This document shows positions 34,973 through 45,700 of a DNA stretch of 64,000 nt, piece after piece. The stretch comes from Phanerochaete sordida (lineage: Eukaryota > Basidiomycota > Agaricomycetes > Polyporales > Phanerochaetaceae), in contig BPQB01000002.1 in assembly GCA_019973155.2 (NCBI GenBank), forward strand, positions 496,001 through 560,000, read 5' to 3'. Positions within the stretch are counted from its first letter, which is position 1. Each line of letters begins with the position of its first letter. A program made the translations under genes and the position numbers. A model generated the notes under the pieces. The model saw nothing but the letters and a program-made list of their open reading frames with translations. It ran no database searches and was not told the origin of the DNA.

Positions 34973-35471
34973 GGTTGAGAGCGAATTTCGTGTTGCAATG
35001 GCAGTACGATGTACCTCTGATTTTTGTTATTTGACTTGTGCTTGATCTGCCGTAGTTTGTAGAGACTCACACAACTTGGTGTAATATAACTCATGAGTTT
35101 TCTGACAACTGAGCAGTGTAGTGGTGAAAGAATCGATAGTACGTATAGGCTTGCTGGACTTCCGCGGCGTCCGCGCGCGGATCAGCACCCAATGAGGAGC
35201 GTCGAATTCCGACGCAGGGCGCGAGCCTCGCGGCGACATCGTCTTATCACGTCAACGGCGGACGCCCATCATCGCCTCTTGTCATGCCCATGCATGGCGC
35301 ACTGGGATCGCAGTCGACAGAGGTCACACTGCGCAGAAGAGTACTACGCGCTGGCCCATGTGTAAGGATATCGGCAACAATGCACATCTGACAGGAACTC
35401 GCGCTGTATAAGGTCCAGTGACCGGTGTGCGCTCGCCGTGTTCCCAACGTCCACAGCAAGGCCGTGAAGGA
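34973..35471 (+). promoter_or_regulatory. B2 3' flank joined to C2 promoter
   Basis: 34973 to about 35143 matches the region downstream of B1 (tttttgttattt, tgccgtagttt, ttggtgtaatata, gtggtgaaagaatcga pieces). From GTATA at 35143 it matches the region upstream of C1: CCAATGAGGAGCGTCGAATTC (35189-35209), GGCGACATCGTC with TTATCACGTCA (35232-35254), a nearly identical block (35359-35402) and a TATA box (tataag, 35407-35412) 65 bp before the C2 ATG. Confidence 0.8.
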
Positions 35472-38400
35472 ATGGCCCAGCTCCAGCTTCCTGTCGCCGT
35501 CGCGCTCGGTGCTTCTGCTCTCTTCAGCGCAGCGACCTTCGTCCTCGCCAGGCCGGAGGAAGGCAAGATCTCCCTCCCCGACATCGTACGCGACGCGACC
35601 AACGATGACCCCTTTGACGTGACACAACAGGAGGACATCGTCGATGGGGAGCCTGTAGACGAGGAGAGGTTCTGGTTCAGGGTGCGTCTCCCAGAACGTC
35701 GGGGACTCCGCGAGAGAGCTGACCTGTGCACTAGATGAGACTGCGGAAAGTCCTCTTAACTCTCGTTCTTGCCGGAAGCCTCGCGCTTGAGACCGCGTCG
35801 CTCGCGTGGTCTGCCACTGAAGCCGACAGACATGGTCTCGCGGTGTATGCAGTACGCACCACCTTCGCACTCTACCTGGTCGTCGTCGCCGCCTGCTCTG
35901 TGAAGCTTGAATATGCCCAGCACTGGCGCTGCGTCCTACACATCTTTATTCTAACCTTCCTTGCTGCGTCGCTGCTTGGAACGCTCGCCATCCTGCCGTC
36001 CACTCCGATGCCCATCGCTACAAACGCCGTCCTTCCCTCGCCCGTCGTGCCAAACGCGATCTGGTACACGGACGTCGCCCTCTACATCGTCGCATGCGCG
36101 ATGTCCGCAACGATCCCGCGCGGCCCGCCGCTGCACTTCCCCTCCGAGCGCGTCTACTCGGACAAAACACTCACGTCGGCGACGTCCAAGTACCGAGACA
36201 ACGTCTCCGGCAGCGTGACCGCGTCCGTGTGGGACACGCTCCTCTTCTCGTACACGACGCGGGTCGTCATGCTCGGCTACACCTCCGCGAGCCTCGAGAC
36301 CGGCGACCTCCCGCTGCTGCCCGCGCGCATGCGCGCACCCCCCATCTTCGCGCGCATGCGCGCCGCGCTGCGCACGCGACCGCTGCGCATCGGCGCCTGG
36401 CGCCCCGCGGCGGGCAGCGGCGTGCAGCTCGTGTACCGCCTCGTGCGCGCGAACGGCGGCGCGCTCGCCGCGCTGCTCGCGCTCGCGCCCGCCGCGGCGC
36501 TGCTCTTCTACGCGCCGTCCTTCTTCCTGCAGCGCGTCGTCGCGTACCTCGAGCGCGACCCCGCGCGCGCGCACCGCGCCGCGGGCTGGGCGTGGTGCGC
36601 GGGCCTCTTCGCGAGCAACGCCGCCGTGCAGCTCCGTGCGTGTCCCTGTCCTTGTGTGTGAGGGGTAGGTGCGGGCTGATAAGGGGGCAGTGACGGAGCA
36701 GCTCGTGTTCCTCACGACGACGACGCTCCAGGTGCGCGTGCGCGTGCAGCTCAACTCCGTGCTCTTCGCGAAGACGCTCGTGCGCAAGGACGTCGCGTCC
36801 GTCGCGGGCGGCGACGCCGCGGGCACGGGCGAGGGCGCGGTCAAGAAGGACGAGGGCGCGGGCGGGTCCGCGAGCAAGGCGCAGATCATGACGCTCATGA
36901 CGACGGACACGGACCGCGTGAGCCAGAGCCCGTGGCACCTCTTCGGCTCGTCGAGTCGCCGGCCGAGGTCGTCGTCGGCACGCTCTTCCTGTACCGCCTG
37001 CTCGGCGTGTCCTGCTTCGCCGGCCTCGGCGTGGCGTGCCTGTTCCTGCCCCTGAACCACTTCGCCGGGCGCGTCGTCGTGGGCGCGCAGGAGGGCCTCA
37101 TGCGGGCGCGGGATGAGCGGGTTGCGCTTATGAACGAGGTGCGTGCGGGTGCACGGGGTGCTGGGGCGGGGCTCACGGTTGTGTAGATTCTGGGGGGCAT
37201 ACGTATGCTCAAGGTGCGTCGCGCGAGCTGGCGCGGGCCGCGGAGCTGACTGGATGCGCAGTTCATGGCTTGGGAACGCAGCTTCGAAGCACGGGTGCTC
37301 AAGATCCGCGACCGCGAGCTCAAGTACCAGAAGCTCAACTACAGCATCGAGGTATGCGACCACGAGACGTCTGGCAGGCGTACGGGCTGCTGACGCGCGT
37401 GCGCAGACACTGTGGAACGCAATCTGGAACGGCTCACCGATCCTCGTCACCCTCGTCGCGTTCTGGCACTTCACGGTATACCGCGGCCAAGTGCTCACGC
37501 CCTCCATCGCCTTCACCTGCATCAGCGGTACGCCATCCCTTGCACTACGCACCCTCCCGCTCATCCGCCCGCGCAGTGTTCAACGAGATGAAGTTCGCGC
37601 TGAACGCGCTCCCCGAGACCCTCATCAACATGCTCCAGGTGCGCCCCCTCCCCCCTCCCATCCTGACCCATCCTGATCCATCCCGCCCCGCACTGACCCG
37701 CGCCGCCAGGCCATCGTCTCCGCGGGCCGCATCGCGGCGTACCTCGCCTCCGCGGAGGTCGCGCCCGTGCCGCCGCGCGCGGCGCAGGACGCGCGCATCG
37801 CGCTGCGCGGCGCGACGGTCACGTGGCCGCAGGACCGCAGCGCGCCGTCGACGCCGCGCCCGCCGTTCGCGCTCGCCGGGCTCTCGCTCGAGTTCCCGCG
37901 CGGCGCGCTGTCGCTTGTGTGTGGGAAGATCGGGAGCGGGAAGACGCTGCTGTTGCTTGGTGAGTGGCTGGGTTGTGGTTTACGGGAGGGGAGGAGGGGG
38001 CTGATGTGGGGGTGAAGCGCTCCTGGGCGAGGCGGATCTCGTGGCGGGGCAGCTCCTGTGCCCGCGCTCGCCGCCGGACGTCCTTGCGTCGTTTGCGGGC
38101 AAGGAGGTCCCGGATGAGGAGTGGGTCGTGGATGGGGTCTGCGCGTATGTTCCGCAGGTAAGTGTCGTTTTTTGGTGGCGGGGGGATGCTGTATCTGACG
38201 TTGCTGTAGTCTGCCTGGCTGCGCAACGCGTCGATCCGCGACAACATCCTGTTTGACCTTCCCTACGTTGAGGAACGCTATAAGAAGACCCTTGAGGTCT
38301 GTGCGCTGCTCGCCGACTTGCAGATACTCGAGGACGGCGACCTGTCTGAGATTGGGGAACGCGGTGTGAACCTGTCTGGCGGTCAGAAGGCCCGAGGCGC

Positions 38401-41400
38401 GTCGCATCTGTTTCGTCGATGATTCGTCGTGCTGACTGGCAGACAGTGTCCCTCGCTCGCGCCGTCTACTCCCGCGCGTCGATCCTGCTGCTCGACGACG
38501 TCCTGTCTGCCGGTGAATACCTTCCCCAGGCTAAGCACATACATTCAACATTGTGACTGACTGTCTTGCCCAGTGGACGCACACACCGCACACCACCTCT
38601 ACCACGCGTGCCTCACGGGCGCGCTCATGCGCGGCCGCACCGTCGTCCTCGTCTCGCACCACGTCCAGCTCTGCGCGCCCGGCGCGGCGTACGTCGTCGC
38701 GCTCGACAGCGGCCGCCTCCTGTTCGCGGGCGGCCAGGCCGCGTTCCAAGCGTCGGGCGTGCTCGCGGCGCTCAGCCAGTCCGGCGCGGCGGACGCGAAG
38801 GACGCGAAGGATGCGAAGGACGCGAAGGAGGACGGCGCTGTGCCGCGCGTCGAGGAGATCGCGGAGAGCGAGCTGCCGCGCGCCGCGGAGGACGCTGCCG
38901 GGACGGCGCAGACGGCCGCCGCGAGCGCGGGCGCGCCGGACGCGGCCCCGCCCGCGAGGAAGGCGCCGCGGAAGCTCGTCGAGGAGGAGAAGCGCGCGGT
39001 CGGGCGCATCGGCAGGGACATCTGGGCGGCGTACCTCGGCGCGTGTGGGGGATGGGGGTACTGGATCGTGTTGGGGGCGGCACTTGCCATCGCTGCAGCG
39101 AGTCCTGTGTTGGAGAATGGCTGGCTGAAGTGCGTGGGCTTTGCGGGCTGTGTGTGTGGACCTGCTGACGGAGTGTTGCGCAGGATCTGGTCCGGGTCTG
39201 CGCTTGAGACTGAGGAACAGAAGCCTGCTTCGTACTATATCACCGTCTATGCGATCGTGAGCACATCCGCTTCCCCTCTTCGTATACCCACTCAAATGTT
39301 TACCACAGATTACTTTCGCTGGTCTCGTCGTCACCACTGCACGGTGGTTTGTTCTCTGTGCGTACTACGCTGTGTTGCTGTTTTCCTGTCTCACTCTGTG
39401 TAGACCGCGGAGGGATCCATGCTTCGAGGGTGCTGTACCAGCGTACGTCCACTGTACCTCGCGCTCACTTTGGCGACCTGACTTTGAGATACAGGCCTTT
39501 TGGAGGGCGTACTCTTTGCCAACATCCGGTTCCACGACACTGTGTCTCGCGGCCGTCTTCTGAACCGATTCGGAAAGGACTTCGAAGGCTAGTCAATTTC
39601 TGTGTTTCGGTCATACCCGCGCTGAACGCCGTCGCAGGTATCGACAGCACTCTGCCTGACAACTTTGGGCGCAGCGCCATGTACGTGTTGTCCGCGACTA
39701 CGACGTTCGTCGTCATCACGATCATTGGCGGCCCGCTGTTCTGCATCGCGGCAGTCATCATCGCGTTCTTCTACTACAGCGGTGCGTATGGCTCGTCGTC
39801 TCCCGCGGTATTCTACTGAACACAGTCGTAGTGGGCAAGGTCTACGGCCAGATTTCCCGGGATATGCGCCGCCTGGGTGCGTGGACTCCAGCCTTCGCGT
39901 ACAAGCCAGTATTGACTTGGTGGTCAGATTCGGTGACGAGGTCCCCTCTGTACTCTATGTACGGCGAGGCAATCGCTGGTGTCACTGTCATCCGGGCATT
40001 CGGTGCATCGTCGAAGTTCTTGCGCGACATGTTGCGCTGCGTCGACACCGTACGTCCTTTCCATGCTGACAGACTCGTCTCAAGCTCATCGCCGACAGAA
40101 CTCGAACCCGTACTACTGGATGTGGGCGGGTGAGGGACACACCTCTGTTGAAAGCCCAGTTTACTGACGTTGAGTTTAGCTAACTGTTGGCTGGCGACGC
40201 GTTTCAACCTACTTTCTGCGATTATAGTGGGCGCCACCGCGGTCGCGGCGGTCATGACTCCAGGCGTCCCCGCCTCCACCGCCGGCTTCGCGCTCGCCTT
40301 CGCTTCGACGATCACGCTCGACGTGAGTCGAGAGCCTCTTCGCTGCTCCCGTTGGGATTCTCATCTCCATCTTTCAGCTGCTCTATCTGGTTCGGCGATT
40401 CGTTGGCTTGGAACAAGCGATGGTATGTGGCCTCCTCATTGAGTACCACTTTATGTGGCGCTAATTTTGACCAACCAGGTCGCTGTCGAGCGTATCAAGG
40501 AGTACACCGACCTCAAGCGCGAGCCGCCAGAGTTCCTCGAGCCCCGCCCTGCAGCCAGCTGGCCGGAGAAGGGCGAGATCAAGGTCGAAGACCTCGTCAT
40601 CAAATACGCAGTACGTCCCCCGACCTGCTCTCTGAAACGAAGCTCAGCGTCGGACACCGGCAGCCCGAACTGCCGGCCGTCCTCCACAACATCTCCTTCG
40701 AGGTCAAGCCCGGCGAGAAGGTCGGCGTGCTCGGACGGACGGGCTCGGGCAAGAGCACCCTCGCCCTGTCTTTCTTCCGATTCGTCGAGCCCACCGAGGG
40801 CCGCATCGTCATCGACGATGTCGACATCTCGAGTGTCGGCCTGACCGACCTAAGGAGTCGTTTGACGATCATTCCACGTACGTGCGATCTATCGTCTGGC
40901 GATGGCTAGCAGCTAATATTTGGCACAGAGGATCCGACTATTCTCAGTGGCACCCTCCGCTCGAGTCTGGATGTGTTTAATGAGTATTCGGATGCTGAAA
41001 TCGTGAGTCTCGCTGCGGGCAAGTATTCCCGCGTACTTACACCGTGGACGAAGTTCGAAGCTCTCCGTAGGGTACACCTGATTCCTTCTGACGACTCGAC
41101 AGAAGATCCCGAGACGGTGAACGCCAATGTCTTCCGGAACCTCGACTCGCCTGTATCCGAGGGCGGTGACAACTTCTCTACTGGGTACGTTCACATGTAT
41201 TGTCCTAACAGACTGTCGCTGAGACCTGTACAGCGAGAAGCAGCTGCTCTGTATGGCTCGGGCAATCCTGAAGCGCACCAAGGTGCTGCTCATGGACGAG
41301 GTAAGTAATTCTTGCGTCAGGCTGTAACACCGAGCTAACTGGTCCGCAGGCAACCGCTAGGTAACCTGCGCAGCGCAGCGTCCGATGATCATTGTAACTG

Positions 41401-41783
41401 ACAGTGATCTACAGCGTCGACTATGCTACGGACGAGCTGATTGGGAAAACAATCAGACAGTACGTAGCGCACACTACGCTCTCAGTCCGCAGCGAGCTCA
41501 TGTCCTCCGCAGAGAATTCGCCGAAAGCACTATCCTCACCATCGCGCATCGACTGCGCACGATCATCGACTACGACAGGGTGAGTCGCTGTACTGCACAT
41601 CATCTCGCTCGTCCGCTGATCACAGCTTCTGCGCAGGTGATGCTCCTCGACCAGGGACGCATCGCAGAGTTCGACACGCCGGCCAAGCTTCTCGCCGATC
41701 CGTCGTCAAAATTCCACGCGCTGTGCAAGGCCACGGGCCACAACGAGTTTGCGGTGCTGAAGAAGCTGGCGGGTGTCGCATGA
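35472..41783 (+). pseudogene. ABCC/MRP-type ABC transporter, copy C2 (frameshift in TMD1)
   Basis: Same 31-exon plan as C1 and C3; exons 1 (35472-35681) and 2 (35735-36635) have identical lengths to theirs. Exon 3 (36691-37138) is 448 bp, one short of a phase-compatible length; a base is missing near 36944, where the other copies read F-A/T-L-V-(E/D)-S-P in the first membrane domain. Translation would stop within TMD1. Two introns also start with GC where C1 and C3 have GT (38397 after the LSGGQ exon, and 39588). The rest, including Walker A GKIGSGKT, LSGGQ, LLLDDV and the 11-bp exon, is conserved. The NBD1-TMD2 linker has four GCGAAGGAC-type repeats (38794-38829, AKD repeats). Probably a young pseudogene. 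Confidence 0.82.
38794..38829 (+). repeat. Four 9-bp tandem repeats in the C2 linker
   Basis: Four near-identical nonamers coding for Ala-Lys-Asp/Glu repeats after NBD1. C1 and C3 have only one or two related codon groups at this place, so the array expanded in C2. Confidence 0.85.
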
Positions 41784-42788
41784 GGCGGACCTGGAATCTA
41801 GACGACTGGGTTTGTGACTATACCATTAGAATTGCCTTGACAAGGTTTCGCACGAGCGTGATGAACGGCATCGCTTCCGTGAACCTGACTGCACACGACA
41901 GCGCGCGCAGAGCGGACCTCCGAGCGTCGGGAGCTGCGTGATCCAACTCGCGGTGAGGTAGAGCCATTTTCGGCGGAGGGGGATGTGATTGCCGCGAAGA
42001 GGCGGGCACAATGAAAGAATGAATACGCTCCTGGCGGAGTCACTGCATAGTAGCTGTCGAAACACGCGAGAGAAAAATAAGCGGGTAACTCACGGTTGGA
42101 GGAATGGCAGGCAAAGTGCGCGCGAGGCTAGCCAGGCGGACTCAGAAGTATCAGCCAGGGAGCAGCCGCCAGATGCACGTATCAGATTCATGCCCGTCGA
42201 GCAGAGCACTGGCGAAGATCTTCAGGCGCGTCCCATGGTGCAATGTCGCCGCGAATGAGCGGGGAGACGACACGAAGGAGTCAGTGCGAAGGCGACGTTG
42301 ACTCTAAACGAGCGCGCCAGGCCGAGGATCCATGCCAAGGCTTGCCCGGTGGCGTCGGTCCCTGGATTGACGAGGCGCGTATGCGTCGCCCAATCAGGAG
42401 CGTCCAATTCTTTTGCAAAACACGAGCGCGGTGTGCCACGCGGTGACACTCTCTTATCACGTCACTCCCCATCACGCCATGATACACGTCTGCTCGAAAC
42501 GCGCAGAATTCGCGCATCTTTGCGCGCTTTGATCCCATTTGCACCCGGATTGGGCGATACGCGCTCACTCTTACGCGAGAATATGCACCAAAAGCTCGCA
42601 TAGACACAGATTCGGACTATATCAAGTTCTAGCTCCCGGTTGAATTGCACGGGCCCGCAGCGTGTGGTCGAGTCTTGTTTCGCTCCCGCACCTTGATTCC
42701 CAACCTCGACGACGTCTGACTCGTCGCTCGATTTTTACTCAAAAGCCCGGGGCACCACGGGCACCACGGGCAGCGAAGCCGTGAAGAA
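41784..42788. promoter_or_regulatory. C2 3' flank and C3 promoter
   Basis: A 1005-bp spacer. 41784 to about 41870 matches the C1 and C3 3' flanks. Near C3 it holds the two shared elements: CCAATCAGGAGCGTCCAATTC (42390-42410) and CGGTGACACTC with TTATCACGTCA (42441-42464). The third element present in C1 and C2 (about 40 bp before their TATA boxes) is absent. No other gene seen. Confidence 0.7.
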
Positions 42789-45700
42789 ATGGCTCAATTC
42801 CAGCTTCCTGTGGCCATCGCTCTCGGTGCTGCCGCGCTCTGCAGCGCGGTGACCTTCGCGCTTTCAAAACCGGACGAAGGCAAGGTCCAGCTCCCGGAAA
42901 TCGTACGCGACGCGACCAAGGAGGATCCTTTCGATGTAACAAGACCGGAGGATATCATTGACGGCGAACCCGTGGAGGAGGAGAAGTTCTGGTCGAGAGT
43001 GCGTGCTGCAGTACCTTGTGTAGTATCCAAATGACAATTGAATCCTGAGCTAGATGAGACTTCGAAAACTCCTTTTAACCCTCATTCTTGCTGGTAGTCT
43101 CGTGCTCGAGACTGTGGCTCTCGCGTGGTCTGCTGCAGAAGCCGACAGACATGGCGTCGCAGTGTATGCGGTCCGCACCCTCTTCGCACTCTACCTGGTC
43201 GTCGTCGCCGCCTGCTCTGTCAAGCTTGAATATGCCCAGCACTGGCGTTGCGTCCTTCACATCTTTGTCCTGACCTTCTTCGCCGCGTTATTCTTCGGAA
43301 CGCTCGCCATCCTGCCGTCGACGCCGCTGCCCATCGCCGCGAGCGCCGTCATCCCCTCGCCCGTCGTGCCAAACGCGATCTGGTACACGGACGTCGCGCT
43401 CTACATCGCCGCATGCGCGATCTCCGCCACGATCCCCCGCGGCCCGCCGCTGCACTTCCCCTCCGAGCGCATCTACTCGGACAAGACGCTCATGGCCGTG
43501 ACGTCCAAGTACCCGGACAACGTCTGCGGGAGCGTGAACGCGTCCGTGTGGGACACGCTCCTGTTCTCATACACGACCAAGGTCGTCATGCTCGGCTACA
43601 CCTCCGAGAGCCTCGAGATCGGCGACCTGCCGATCCTGCCCGCGAGCATGCGCGCGACATACATCTTCGCGAGCATGCGCGCCGCGATGACGAAGTGGCC
43701 GCTGCGCATCGGGCGCTGGCGCCCCGCGCCCGGCTCCGGCTGGCAGCTCATCTACCGCCTCGTGCGCAACAACGGCGCCGCGCTCACCGTGCTGCTCTTC
43801 CTCGCCGCGGTCGCCGCCGTGCTCTTCTACGCGCCCGCGTTCTTCCTCCAGCGCGTCGTCGCGTACCTCGAGGCGGACCCCGGCCGCACGGACCGCGGCT
43901 GGGGCTGGGTCTTCTGCGCGGGCCTCTTCTGCAGCAACGCCGTCTGCCAGCTCAGTGCGTGCCCTTCACTTTTTTGCGGCGTGTGCGTGTGGCTGATGCA
44001 GCGGGCCAGTCACCGGCCAGCTCTGGTCGCTCTCGACGACGACGCTGCAGGTGCGCCTGCGCGTGCAGCTGAACTCGATCCTCTTCGCGAAGACGCTCGT
44101 GCGCAAGGACGTCGCGTCCGCGACGGGCGCCGCGCCGGGCGCGCAGGCCGACAGCGCCGCGAACGCCGACGCCGCGAGGACCGACGGAGACGACAAGAAG
44201 AAAGAGGACGAGGGCGAGTTCGCGAGCAAGGCGCAGATCATGACGCTCATGACGACGGACGTCGACCGCGTGAGCGAGTTCGCGTGGCACATCTTCACGC
44301 TCGTCGACTCGCCGATCGAGGTCGTCATCGGCACGCTCTTCCTGTACAACCTCCTCGGCGTGTCGTGCTTCTTCGGCCTCGCCGTGACGTGCCTGTTCCT
44401 CCCCCTGAACCACTTCGCCGGGAAGGTCGTCGTGGGCGCGCAGGATAACCTCATGAAGGCGCGTGATGAGCGCGTGGCGCTTATGAACGAGGTGCGTGCG
44501 ATGGTACTGATTGTTTTTGAATGCGTATCTTACCTTTTGATTAGATCCTTGGTGGCATCCGCATGCTTAAAGTTCGTCGCAGGACCTGATGCAGGCTTCA
44601 AAGCTAACTATATGCGCAGTTCATGGCTTGGGAACGCAGCTTCGAGGCGCGGGTGCTCAAGATCCGTGACCGCGAGCTCAAGTACCAGAAGCTCAACTAC
44701 AGTATCGAGGTATGTCCCTGCGAAACGTTCAGTTCGTAGGTTGCTAATATTTTTCTGTAGACGCTTTGGAATGCGATCTGGAACGGCTCGCCAATTCTGG
44801 TGACTCTCGTGGCGTTCTGGCACTTCGCGGTGTACCGCGGCCAGGTCCTCACCCCGTCTATTGCTTTCACCTCCATCAGTGGTAAGCCCGATCATACAAG
44901 AGCTCTTCTGTCGCTCACCCCCCTTCTAGTATTCAACGAGATGAAGTTCGCTTTGAACGCGCTTCCAGAGACTTTGATCAACATGCTCCAGGTCAGCCCT
45001 CCCGCCGCCCACCCACCTCCTGCCCTGCTGACCCGCCCCGCCAGTCCCTCGTGTCCGCGCGGCGCATCGAGAAGTACCTCGGCGGCGCCGAGGTCGCGCA
45101 CGTCGTGCCGCTCGCGACGCAGGACCCGCGCATCGCGCTGCAGTCCGCGACGATCACGTGGCCGCAGGACCGCGCGCGCGGCGGCAGCGCGCCGCCGACC
45201 GCGGCGTCGACGCCGCGCCAGAAGTTCGTGCTCGTCGACCTCTCGCTCGAGTTCCCGCAGGGCGCGCTCTCGCTCGTGTGCGGGAAGCTCGGCAGCGGGA
45301 AGACGCTGCTGCTGCTCGGTGAGTACTTTGGGTTGTGGACGTTGGGATAAGGGGCTGATGTGGTCGTGAAGCGCTCCTGGGTGAGGCGGATCTGTTGACG
45401 GGGCAGCTCCTGTGCCCGCGCTCGCCGCCGGACATCCTCGCGTCGTTTACGGGCAAGGACACACCAGCTGAGGAGTGGGTCGTGGCTGGGGTCTGCGCGT
45501 ATGTTCCGCAGGTGAGTTACCTTTTCTTTTGGCAGGAAGACGTCGATTCTGACGTCGCTGCAGTCTGCCTGGCTTCGCAACGCGTCGATCCGCGATAACA
45601 TCCTCTTTGATCTCCCATACGTCGAGGAACGCTACCAGAAGACTCTCGAGGTCTGTGCGCTGCTCAGCGACTTGCAGATCCTTGAGGATGGCGATATGTC

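Larger units (their letters stand above)
30860..41870 (+). repeat. Right duplication unit (order B2 then C2)
   Basis: B promoter, B2, B 3' flank, C promoter, C2 and C 3' flank lie in this order. B2 with flanks matches B1, and C2 with flanks matches C1, including introns. The join between B flank and C promoter is at GTATA (35143-35147). End points are approximate, judged by where similarity to the left unit fades. Confidence 0.7.
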
